53,421 nt of DNA from positions 1 through 53,421 of the forward strand of contig JAULBX010026008.1 in NCBI GenBank assembly GCA_032358255.1, written 5' to 3'. Each line of letters begins with the position of its first letter. Within the stretch, counting starts at the first letter, position 1. Position numbers and translations under genes: made by a program. This stretch comes from Heterotrichella gracilis (taxonomy: Eukaryota > Sar > Xanthophyceae > Tribonematales > Xanthonemataceae). The notes under the pieces are model-generated. The model saw only the letters and a program-made list of their open reading frames with translations, ran no database searches and had not been told where the DNA came from. Below are positions 21,935 through 32,385 of this stretch, piece by piece.

Positions 21935-22526
21935 TCAGCGCTTGCCTTTGGGCGGTGCCGTCGCCCGCAGATATCCTCGCACAGCGTCTGCAAGGCACTC
22001 TGTTGGCGTGCTGGCCAGGTTGATCACCGTTGCGTCGTCCGCTTTCAGTAGGCGCGCAAACAGGGTCCCCTTCTCCTTACGGCTCAACCCACACATATGC
22101 ACGGTGCCCAACACCTTGAGCGCGCGTATACGAGCCGGTGCAGGCTCCCCGTTGACGAGCTCCATAAGCGCGCTGGTGTGAGGCTCTCTGCAGGTTTTGA
22201 CGGAGCAGGGTCAGCTTCTTTTTCTTGCAACTACCGCGAGCTTGCAATACACAAGCCTGGTACCATATGCACCGGTGGCACGGCAGCACCATATGGCATG
22301 TGCATCGTGCCCACTGCAGTATTGCTGGCCATGGGGGATTGACGCAGCGTGGTCAACAACAACAGTATACAGGCCTCACACACCTGAAAAACACGTAACA
22401 CAGCGTGCTGCGCCTTGGGAAAAACAGCACTGGTTTACGACAGCGGACGTGGTCCTCCTGGGCCAATGTGGTACCTGCAGCTGTCGAGCGAACTCTGGAG
22501 AAAACCGGTGGGACAGAGGCCGGGTC
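21935..22526 (-). CDS. Unidentified protein, C-terminal exons, minus strand
   Basis: Exon 22187-21935 (after CTGCAG) encodes EPHTSALMELVNGEPAPARI then RALKVLGTVHMCGL, LFARLLKADDATVI and ADAVRGYLRATAPPKGKR, then TGA. The alternation of Leu/Ala helices with PAPAR turns looks like an ARM/HEAT-type helical repeat. A possible preceding 52-base exon, 22526-22475, is flanked by ATCTCAG and GTACCA and joins in frame. I do not recognise the family. A separate gene from the membrane-protein exons is assumed because this one ends in a stop. Confidence 0.35.
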
Positions 22527-23409
22527 CTGAGATAACAAGGCCTAACTCTGTTGTTGTGGCTTAGCTTAGTTTTAGTCATATACAGGTATCAAAGTAAAGT
22601 GTCGGGAGAGTTTTGGCCCTCAAGCTTGACGGGCACTGCTCTGAGCACTTATGCATGCATGCATGTGCACAGCGTGCAGTTGAGTAAACCCCTGGGGTAA
22701 CGTGCTGCAATTGATACCTATTGGTAGCCCAACGACACTTTCCTTATTGCAACTGGTCGTGAGGTATGAGGAGCGGAGCCCTTGGGACTTTCTGCCGTCC
22801 ACTTTGGCCAAGCTTGTTGAATCAGAGTCGCCCTACCTACCTTGACAGACATTAATCGGGGCTATGCTTAGGTGCTATGCCCTTGTTACCCACGCCATGT
22901 GCCACTGGTTGCTGCCCGGCCTGTCTGTGTTGTTCAGCATTGCTGGTTGTGGTGTGCTGCCGTGTGTGGGGGCGTTTTGTTTCTTTGCTTCTTTCTTTCA
23001 ACTTCACCCCGCTGCTGAAGCTCAAGAGGTCAGTCTCTCACTGGTGAATTGCCGCGTGTGATCCTGTCGCAAAAGCTTTGCATATGTATCCTATGCTTCC
23101 CTATTCATATAACAACTTCGCTGCGCACTTAAACGACCTGAACCGCGGGAAAAACATTTTGGGGGGTGGGTATAGGGCTTGGGGAGTTGCTTGCCTTATC
23201 AACACTGCCTTGCCAACTGTCTGCTTGCCTGGTACGCATGGTTGCAAACCCTGTGTTCAATGCCTATCCTCGGCCGTCTATTTAGGGTTTGGCTATCCAA
23301 GCAAGCGCAACAAACACCATTCTTCCCTTGCCTCGAAGTGATATACGACCTGAGATCTGAGTGACTGAACACCCTTCTCTCCCAACAGGAGCTGAACTCA
23401 CACCTCAAC
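22527..23409. other. Upstream region of the 23410 gene
   Basis: No supported exon. It contains a TGCATGCATGCA cluster near 22651 and, just before 23390, a pyrimidine-rich CCCAACAG that could be the acceptor of a 5' UTR intron for the next gene. Confidence 0.4.
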
Positions 23410-24515
23410 ATGGACAGTCAGGACAGCCCCACTCCCCTCCCCGCCCCCACCCCCACCCCCACCACCGAGTACACCTCCCTCACCGCCGCCCCCTTGGACA
23501 CCGCCCACCTCCTCACCCTCCCCCCTGCCATGCTGGTGCAGCTGCTGGCACAGGCAGTTGCGGACAGGGACACGGCACAGGCGTCTGTTCCGGAGCTGCC
23601 AAGCAAGCAGCAAGGGGAAATGCAGCAAGAGGAAACGCAGCAAGAGGAAAAGCAGCAAGAGGGAAAGCAGCAAGAGGGAAAGCAGCCCTACCTTGTGCAC
23701 CCACCCTTCCTACAGGACCGCGTGGACGTCGACGAGGCTGCGCTTAAAGGCGTGACCGACAAGTGGCAGCCGCTGGCGCATGAAGAGAGGTACAGGTGCA
23801 GCTACTCGTATGAACTCGATTCCTATCCAGGGAGAGGCCCGTACCTGGAATACGATGACGACAGCCAGAGCTATGTGCTCAAGAAGCATCACGGTTGGGG
23901 TCAGGGGGGGAAGTGGACCGCCCAGCTGTATCAGGTGATGAGCAGCCCCCTGCTGCTGTACCGCCTGTGCTGCCACTTCGAGGGGCTCTAGGTAAGCAAC
24001 TACTTGCAATCTATAGCTGTAGCTGTGAAGCCAGATTAGCATGTCCGGGAATGCATATGCCTCACCCGCATAGGAGCCAGTAATTTAAGGAATAAAACTA
24101 CAAAAAATACTATTCTTTCTTTTTAGTTTTTCCTTACATTGTTTGTTGTTTGATGCTTTATGCAATGTGGCAGATGGTGGCAAACCAGTCATGCCACTCA
24201 TTAATATCGCACTTTGTGTGCTACCCATCGCTGCTTCAGGTGCGTGTGCACGGGTGGGAGGGCTACAAGAGGGTGTGGCAAACAGAGCTGAAGCACAAGG
24301 CCACAGGGTCGGTGCTTGTCTTCACAGAATACAAGGCTTCATCTACGGTGTATGCGCACATTGTGGAGGACACGCCTGGGGAGGAGTACAGTGTGGTACC
24401 CCGGGACGAGCATCCCGTGGGATTTGATGAGAATGCAGTGGAGCTGATCAATCTGCTGTTCAGCCCCAAATGCCCCCACCTGTATGATGGGGTGGTGGCA
24501 GGGAGTGTGGCGTGA
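23410..24515 (+). CDS. Unrecognised two-exon protein with low-complexity N-terminus
   Basis: Exon 1, 23410-23934 (ATG to a CAG/GTGATG donor), and exon 2, 24240-24515 (after CTTCAG, ending GCG TGA), join in phase 0 to give 266 residues. The N-terminus is Pro/Thr-rich (LPAPTPTPTTEY), then a Leu-rich stretch (LLTLPPAMLVQLLAQAVADR), then five degenerate 5-residue units of the type EEKQQ/EGKQQ from a 15-bp DNA repeat. After that comes a folded-looking region of about 165 residues rich in aromatic and charged residues: DKWQPLAHEERYRCSYSYEL, GPYLEYDDDSQSYVLKKHHG, VRVHGWEGYKRVWQTELKHK, SVLVFTEYKASSTVYAHIVE, ELINLLFSPKCPHLYDGV. I recognise no family. The intact frame through a splice junction and protein-like composition support a real gene. 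Confidence 0.65.
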
Positions 24516-25576
24516 GGGGGGGCGGCGGCGGGGAACGCGCAGGGAGGGTGGCGGGGTGGATGGTGTGAAGGCGGGGGGTGTTCAGAGCAAAACAGGATAC
24601 GGTCCCAATGATTGTGACCCATTGTCTCAATGCAGGGACCATGTTGGGGCCTCTCCCTGGCAGGGGATGCGACTGTCTGATCATTGGCCTTGTGCCATGA
24701 TTACTGGAGACGTGCAATATTAATGGATAGTATGCGTGTTGGTTGCAGCTGTGGCTGGCTGGACCACTTTCATCCTCACGACCCCATAGTGCATATGCAT
24801 AAATGTGCAGGGTAGTTGCGACAGCTTTGTGCCGGGAACTAACCTTTGTGCCTGGAAGTAGACAGATTGTCAGTGCTATTTGTAGCTTTGTTTAGCGCTG
24901 ATTGCACTTACAATCATGCTGTGGGCAACCTTGAAATCAAGCGAAATGATGCAGTTTTCACCCTTGTTTGCACCTTGAACCTGCTGGTGTACTTTGGTGA
25001 TCACTGGTGCACCCTACTTGCCTATCATCCTGTGATGGCCAGCTGGAACACACCCTGCGGGTTGTACAGGACTGTCATGGCACCCGTTTAATCGTTTAAT
25101 GGGCTGATTTTCTTTCCCTTTCCTCTGAAAATAAACCCTACTTCAGGGTTTTGCGCCCTCAAAAATCAAATCGCATCCTCGCCTGCCTGCGACCGGGTTC
25201 TTATCTGGCCAATAAACGTCGCAGGCCTTCCACACGTCAAAACTCTCAAACTCAACTTTTAGAAGGCACGATTGTTGGTATCTGCCCAGCTGCAACAGTG
25301 TTGGAAGCATCTGCTTGGAGGTGCTGAGAAAGGTCCTTGCCCAGTTGTGTCAACCGTGCCCATCGTTCGTCAGTCACCCTGTAAACCCAGCCCTTAAGCC
25401 TGGGAAAGATATACCTCTTCTGCCTGTTTTCGACGCATCCTTGGTTTCTCCCAGGCTACTTATTCATCAAAAGCAACGGTAAACCACAACTCCCGTGTGG
25501 CGAGCAACCAGGCGCGCGTGGGGTTTATGTGGTAGTGGTTGCGACAGACGGGTGCCACTCAGCACAGCGCTGCAAG
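24516..25576. other. Intergenic region upstream of MBB1
   Basis: 3' flank of the preceding gene, G-rich at 24510-24590, then the MBB1 5' flank. No supported coding or RNA gene. Confidence 0.5.
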
Positions 25577-28500
25577 ATGCAGGCCTTCACCGGAGGCCGC
25601 CTGGCCGCAGCAACAGACACCAACCACCCATGCTTCAGCGGCAGAACCCACGTGGACCGCCCATCGCTGCCAGCGTGTTCTCAGAGGCAGGATATCACCA
25701 GCCAGGCAGGTATCAAGGGCCCTCAGCAGGTCAGGGAACAGGCCTTCAAGCCCCAGGGCAGGAATGCCATGCAACGAGCCAGCGCTGCCTCCATCAACAT
25801 CGACTGGAGCCAACTGACCACCAGTGAGGAGCTTGGTGCACCAGCCATCGCCCCGGCATTGCCCCAGGACCCACCCTTTGCCCCAAGGCAGGCGCCTGCC
25901 AAGCCCCTGAAGATCAACCTGGACTTGCTGCTGGTGAGCCCTATGTGTAGCAAAAGTTATACTATGGCAGGTGCTGGTGAACGCTTCTGCGAGCAACCCT
26001 GCCAAGCCTTGTGGTGAGGTTTGGTTAGTAGTGCATGGCATCCCGCACATGCACATGCGGCGCCAAGCAGTTTTCTTCGGACGCCTCGTCAGGCTGCCCA
26101 ACTGGACAATCCACGTCATTCCCTTCACCCGTTTGCATCCCCCCTGCAGTACCGTGCCCGGCAAACCAGGATAGCAGCCAACCGCGCCGCGGACCAGGAC
26201 ACGCGGTTTGGCCTGTTCAAGGAAGCAGAGGAGTGCCTCAGGCGCTGCCTGGCGCTGGACCCCGCCGATGGCCGCTCCTATGTGTCCCTGGGCAAGCTGC
26301 TTGTGGACCAGAAGCGCAACGAGGAGGCCAGGGCGCTGTACGAGGATGGGGCAAGGGTGACAGGTGAGCGGCAGTAGTGGCTTGAATTTGCGCGGGATAG
26401 GGGCTTGCAAGTGCCCAAAAGCAGCAACGTGCAGCGGCACCGCCACGGGTGTGCATCAAACATATTGCGGTGGGTATCGCCCTGCGTGTGCACCATGGTA
26501 CTGTCTTTTGATGTGCATCATGGGTACTCGCCATGGGACCTCTATGCGTGTGCAACACCGTCCGCGGGGTTTGTCAGTCTAAGCAGTGTTTAGCAAAGAT
26601 TGCATGGTGCAATATCCCCATTCCGTCTGCTAACTCAAGCTAGCATGGGCTGGCAGCCACTCAACCAGATGCTAAACCAGTTGCTTGCAGAAAAAGCTGC
26701 CAACATTGCCAAAGCATCAGCGCTGCTCAACAGCATTTTTGGACATCGCGCACTGCGCGTCAACCCCCTGTGAAGGGCACTGACGCGTGTGCTGGTTGTG
26801 TGTGTGGCAGGGGGTGAAAACGCGTTCATCTGGACTGCCTGGGCGTACCTGGAGTCAAAGTGTGGAAACCCATCCAAGGCGCGCAAGGTACAGCCGCAGT
26901 GCATACATATGCCCATGGCGCAACCCTGCGCACTCGGCAGCGGTACCTGCACAGCGCACCGCCGCACAACATTGCAAGCAATGCGCTGTGCCGCACTACC
27001 GCCACGTGCCTGTTTCGTAACCCTGTGCATTGCATGCTGCGCTTAAGACTCGATCCATTGCCGCGCAACTTCCGGTGCACCCCTCGAGAGCATCCAGGCA
27101 CAGGTGGTAGTACACTGCACTCCCCGCCATGCGAAAGGCACACATTCCATTGCTGTGGGTGGGCTCCCTTATCACCACCACCCCACCACCCACCCACCCA
27201 ACCCCCCACCGCAGCTGTACGACGCCGCCACTGTGGCCAACCAGAAGCACGCGGCCGCCTGGCACGGGTGGGGCATGCTTGAGAAGCGCCAGGGCAATGC
27301 CCTCAGGGCTGCTGACCTGTGGATGAAGGGCATCCGCATCACGCGCGAGAACCCCAACCCCTACCTCTACCAGTCGCTGGCGGTGCTGGCGGCGGAGCTG
27401 GAACGGGTGGAGGAGGCGCGCAAGTGGTTCATGGCGGGGACGCGCACCGTGCAGGTGGGTGCGGAGGGTGGGTGGGGGCTCAAGAGGTGGTTTGCGGGGA
27501 TGGTTTGTGGGGGCTGTGGATGGAAGTGGTCGGTGGGTGGTGAGCTGGAGCTGGTGGAGCAGGCGTGCAAGTGATTCAAGGTGGGAATGCAGACCGTGCA
27601 GGGGGGTGCATCTGGGGCAAGTGGTTCATGGCGGGGGCTCGCATGTGCACTGGTGCGGGGGGCGGGTAGGGTTCAGAGGTGGTTTGCGTGGGTGCGCTGG
27701 CTTGCGCCGTACGCATGGTTTGGAGGGGTGGCGGCGTTGGCGGCGAGGTAGTACTTCATGGGCCGGGATATGCACTGCACATGTGTTGTGTGTGGGGGGG
27801 GGGTGCGTGGAGTAGTAGCAAAGCTGGGTGTGGGAGGCAACAGGCATTGAGTGCACCTGCTACGGATCAGCCGCTCCAAGCATGCATGCATCGCCACCTG
27901 ACGCATGCTTGCCATTGCACCCCACCACCACCCATTCGCCAACATCATGCAACCTGCAGGCTCTTGGCAGGCTACTCATGCATACGAGTCAGCCCACTGC
28001 CAGTTCCTCCACATACCCTCCACCCCACCATCCTTGGCAGGGCCAGGGCAACCCCTTGCACCGCTGCTGCTAGAATTACCAAACACTGAAGTCCTGAACT
28101 GTGAAACCTGAACCCTGCACCCACTACCTTTTGCAGGGGCAGGGCAGCCACGCCATCTGGCAGGCGTGGGCGCTGATGGAGGCGCGGCAGGGGGACCGCT
28201 CGGCAGTGAGGTACCTGTTCAAAAAGGGGCTGGAGGCGTCGCCAAGGTGAGGAAATGGGTTTGAACAAAGGAAGAAAGGCAGCGGAGAGGGAAGGGGAAG
28301 AGCATGATTTGCACCATATCCACGCTGTAATGTGTGTGGCGAAGTGGGACTTTGGGGGAAGACAGGGGCGAAGTGCAGGAAAACAGCATCTGCATGCTGC
28401 GATTGTTGCGGTAAAGTGGGTGGGGTGTGGGGCAGGAATACAGTACCTGTATGCTGCGATGCATGTGATAGCGCAGCTGGCATGGGGGGTGGGGAGTGGG

Positions 28501-31115
28501 CAAGTGGATGATGCCCTGGGTATGGTCAAAATCCTGAACCCTCAGCAGATTGTGGGCGTTACACCCTAAATTCTGCACTCCCTTCACCAGGTCCCGCTAC
28601 CTGTACCTGCCTTGGGCGCTGTGGGAGGGCAATTTAGATGTAAAGAAAACCCTAAATCCTCAGCAAAGCACGGGGTTCAAACCCTAAATCCTGCCCTTTC
28701 TTCCCCAGGTCTCGCTACCTGTACCTGTCCTGGGCCCTGTGGGAGAAGGAGCAGGGCAACCTTGAGACTGCCCGCAAGCTGCTGCAGAGGGGCCACCAGC
28801 TGAACAAGAGGGACGTGGCAATACTGCAGGTGGGTGGCGGGGAGGGGTGGGCGGAGGGGGGGCCATCATTGGGCATATAAGGGTGTTGCCGGGGTCATAT
28901 GTGGGTCATTACTGGGACCTGACAAATTTGGCCTAAGATTAGCTGGCGACAGGCCTTGTCATAGTGGCCCATCATGACCTGCCTTCAATTTGTAGTACTG
29001 TTATTTCAAGCGAGCAATCGCATCACACAGCATGGTGTTGTTATGGGGGAGCATCGTGAGTTGTATGGGGATCCTACTTCAACCTTGTGCTCTCACATAC
29101 CGTTTAATCCCCCTGCACCAATCACATCCGCACCCCCCACAGGCATGGGCCCTACTGGAGGAAGAGTGTGGCGACCTGGACAAGGCGCGCAATCTGTTCC
29201 AAAGAGGGGCGGAGGTGGATGCATCGCACCTGTACATCTGGCAGGTGAGGGGCCGGAATGGCCGGAATGGTTGGTCGGGTACCAAAGCTTCCCCTTTCAA
29301 GTGGCAAGGGAGAGGTCATGCCTGCAAGGTGGTCAACCTTTGCAAGTGCCGGGTCAGGGATTGCATTGGGGAATCTTTGTACGGCAGGTCTGGAGTTTGC
29401 TTATGGGAATATGTGCCTCTGGCAGGGCGTGGGATTGCAGTGCACGGTTAGTTTGTGTGGCATATGCGGTGGCATGCAGTGTGCAACCCGCTCTTGCGGC
29501 AGGTATGAGGGTAGCTTGGGTTTACCGCAAGGGACTTATAGGCTGATGGTGCGGGCTCATTACCAAACTTTCGGTGTGCAGGCGTGGGGCGTGATGGAGT
29601 ACAGCGGCGGCGACTACCAGCGCGCACTCACGATTTACCTGGTAATTGCAATTGTACGTAATCATTGCCTTAACATCCATCCACATCCGCAGGCGTGGGG
29701 CGTGATGGAGTACCGCGACGGCGACTACCAGCGCGCGCGGGAGCTGTTCCAGCAGGGCGTGTGGGCCGACCCCAACAGCAAGGACGTGTCGCTGGTGTTC
29801 CAGGCCTGGGGCGTGCTGGAGAAGGACGAGCAGAACTACAAGCTGGCAAGGGAGCTGTTCAAGTGCGCGGTTAAGGCGGACCCGCGCTCGGAGCCGTCGT
29901 GGATGGTGCGTTGGGGTTATGAGGGTGGGGAGAGGGTGTACGGTCTAGGGTTTTCAGGAGTGGGTGCAACCTGTACGGGTAGTGCATGCAGGGGTTGGGG
30001 AAGGAGGGTTTGTTATGGCTAGGGATTAGGGTTGTAAGCTGGCAGAGGAGCTGTTCATGCGTGCGGACAAGGCGGACCCGCGATCGGAGCCCTCATGGAT
30101 GGTGCTTTGGGGCTAGTGTTCGGTGTTGGGGGGGGGGTAGAGGGATGTTTTGGTTTTGGGGAGGAGGGGCCTCTCAGTGAGAATGGTCCTGGTAGCAAGA
30201 ACATAAGATTGGGGGACAGGCTGTTCAATTGCGCTGGCAAGGGCAACACGATAGGGGATGGGCGCAAAGAATATGATTTATACTTCCATATCTTTCCACA
30301 GCATAATGTATGATATCTGTTCAAAAGTTATACATTCATCCAGATTCATCCACTCGTTATTTATGCTGATTCATCCGTCATTAATTGTGATGTTTCCCCT
30401 TGCACCAGGCATGGTCCAGCCTCGAGGACGAGCTGGGCAACTACACGCGCGGCGCGGAGCTGCGGGGGTTCAGCATGCAGGAGCGCACGCAGGTGGTCAC
30501 GCCGGACAACTTCATACGCACACCTGACGCTGAGCAGATGGCCACGGCGCCGCTCATGGAGCAGATCAGCAAGTGGTTCTCAGGTGAGTGGCGGGCTTTG
30601 GGGTCGGGGGTGTGGGTGATGGGGCCGAATGGAGAGTTGCAGCATGTTACCACCATGAGTAGTCATCTGTCCTAGCCCAGCATTGATTGTGATGGCTGAA
30701 GGTCAGCACATGGTCTATGGGAATCATTGCCAAGATCTCTGGCCCAGGACGTAACTCTGGTGCTGCTGATCTGGTAGTGCTGGTGATATGCTTGCAATAA
30801 AACTTGCCATGCCTCCTTCACCGCTGCACCCCCCACATGCACCACACCTGCCGCCATCCCCTCACCCAATGTCGATCCGCTGACCTCCAAAACCCTCCCC
30901 CAGGGTTTGAGGCCGCCCAGTACAGCAAGCGCCGCAGGCTGCCCACGCGCCTGTCTGAGCTTGACAGCGACGGCACTGATGAGGTCACCCGCTCCAGCGT
31001 GCCCCTGAGCCTCAGTGAGTTCATGGCTAAGGATGGGAGCACTACCAGCATGAGCGACAGGGATGTGGAGAGCTTCATCAACTCGGTGCAGCAGCCGGGC
31101 AGGCGCTGGCAGTGA
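25577..31115 (+). CDS. MBB1: Chloroplast RNA maturation factor, Mbb1/HCF107-like (HAT/TPR repeats)
   Basis: Nucleus-encoded plastid factor; Mbb1 in Chlamydomonas and HCF107 in Arabidopsis protect and process the psbB (and psbH) mRNA 5' region by binding RNA through HAT repeats. Exons: 25577-25933, 26150-26363, 26811-26887, 27215-27454, 28137-28246, 28709-28829, 29143-29244, 29693-29905, 30409-30583, 30904-31115; phases join, 606 residues. The first ~120 residues are transit-peptide-like and linker. HAT/TPR units follow: DGRSYVSLGKLLVDQKRNEE, NAFIWTAWAYLESKCGN, HAAAWHGWGMLEKRQGNALR, HAIWQAWALMEARQGD, YLYLSWALWEKEQGNLETAR, AWALLEEECGDLDKARNLFQ, AWGVMEYRDGDYQRARELFQ, FQAWGVLEKDEQNYKLAREL. The C-terminal ~130 residues include TPDNFIRTPDAE, as in the family. 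Five exon-edge echoes lie in its introns. The RNA target here is inferred. Confidence 0.9.
27558..27655 (+). repeat. Two echoes of MBB1 exon 4 3' edge
   Basis: The exon 4 end (CAAGTGGTTCATGGCGGGGA then CGCGCACCGTGCAG, donor 27455) recurs at 27568-27601 (CAAGTGATTCAAGGTGGGAA then TGCAGACCGTGCAG, offset 147) and at 27618-27650 (CAAGTGGTTCATGGCGGGGG then CTCGCATGTGCAC, offset 197). Nearby GGTTCAGAGGTGGTTTGCG also echoes intron sequence after the parent donor. Confidence 0.85.
28535..28632 (+). repeat. Echo of MBB1 exon 6 5' edge with acceptor and telomere-like tracts
   Basis: TTCACCAG followed by GTCCCGCTACCTGTACCTGC then CTTGGGCGCTGTGGGAG (28591 on) copies the exon 6 start (parent 28709: GTCTCGCTACCTGTACCTGT...), offset 118. 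The upstream intron portion, including ACCCTAAAT and CTCAGCA pieces, is present in both copies. Confidence 0.9.
29582..29641 (+). repeat. Echo of MBB1 exon 8 5' edge; possible in-frame cassette exon
   Basis: Preceded by TGCAG and followed by GTAATT, this 60-base segment encodes AWGVMEYSGGDYQRALTIYL, nearly the same as the true exon 8 start at 29693 (AWGVMEYRDGDYQRA), offset 111. Both ends are phase 0, so inclusion would insert 20 residues without breaking the frame, giving an extra half HAT unit. Confidence 0.85.
30042..30112 (+). repeat. Echo of MBB1 exon 8 3' edge with donor
   Basis: AAGCTGGCAGAGGAGCTGTTCA-type sequence, then AAGGCGGACCCGCG, CGGAGCC, TGGATG and GTGC, copies the end of exon 8 and its donor (parent donor 29906, copy 30102, offset 196). 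A short internal deletion shifts the frame relative to the parent. Confidence 0.85.
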
Positions 31116-32385
31116 GCCGTTCAGGGGACGGGGGCGCGGTTCCAGGGTGTGGGGAGGAGGGGGTTGCTGGGGCGGGGTGTGGGTGATGCGGGCAGGGTGG
31201 ATGGGGAAATTGGAGTGGGGGGAGGAGTGGGGTTTGGAGCAGGGCAGGGGTGGAACCCTGGACCCTGAAGGATGGCGGGGGCTTTGGCAGCCACTGGGGA
31301 GGGAAGATGTGGGAAAAGGACGCTTTTTTTGCCATTTTTTTGTGGTTCAATGGAGTATTGGCTGGCGGGAAGCACTGTGGATTGGTGTTTAGGGGGTGCC
31401 GGGATTGAAGGGTAGGGGTGCTGCGGGGTTGATTGGACGTTCAATGCCGATGCCGGCACATTTCTCGAGTTGCTGTATGACAGGCGGCAGGCATTTAGGT
31501 GTTTCCATCCACGCTGTGGTGCTTCAGCTGTGTATCGATATGGGGTATGTACCAGGGTGGCTACACCCCTTGTAGGGGTGCTGTGCACTGTGTGAGAAGG
31601 GTGCCAAGTCGGGGTGCACTGCTACATTGTTGGGATTGGTTTGAGATATGCCATTTGTTAAGGAGGAGCCCGTCACTGGTTGCGGTGGGCTGCTGTATTG
31701 TATACTGTTTAGTGCTCCTATCATGTTTGGTCTGTAGTAGGGGTTGAAAAGAATGCCACAAAGTTGTAATGCACGCGCCATGGTTGTCTCGCAATGCCTG
31801 GGTGCCTCCCATCTGACGACCATATTTATCAACACCTGGTCCAAAAGGGTCTTAGAAGACTCTCAGTAATACTGTGCAGGCAGAGCTGCATGCAGCCCTT
31901 CTTGAAGCCATTCATGCATGGCTCTTGTGCCGTTGCCCTGCCAGGCTGTTGCCCAGTGGGCCCACCGCCACTCCAAAGCTGCGTGTTCCCTGGCTCCTGA
32001 TTGGGCCGCCGGAATGTTGGCGGATGTCCGCCGATGGCCACCCATCTGCAGCACCCGCACAACATGCCATCTTTCAGACGTTCTAGACTGTCCAGCACCT
32101 GTTCGTCCAACTTGAAAGCCCACGACCTCGATGGTATTAGCCTGAGCTTACCCATGCATCTTGTGGAATTGCTGTGGCACTTCTCGACGTGATCAGACCA
32201 AACGCTTTCAGATCACCGAATAGGAAAGCTGTATTGCATTGGGTAGTGAAAAAGGCAGCAAAAGCAGTAGCTTTCTTGTAACAGACAACCGTGGACTCGC
32301 CTTGGTTTGGTGACAAATTGGGTTATTTGAAGGTTGACCAGGTGTGCTGCTGGGGGGGCACCACCAACTGGGGAGTCTGACGGCC
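31116..32385. other. Intergenic region between MBB1 and the Hsp170 gene
   Basis: G-rich MBB1 3' flank to about 31450, then the 5' flank of the next gene. No supported exon. The antisense frames here are unremarkable. Confidence 0.5.

Noticed and set aside
25559..26446. 295-residue minus-strand ORF
   Set aside because: Antisense shadow of MBB1 exons 1-2; no family similarity.
28660..28695. tRNA B-box-like sequence (GGTTCAAACCC)
   Set aside because: Part of a telomere-like tract in an MBB1 intron; no A box or cloverleaf around it.
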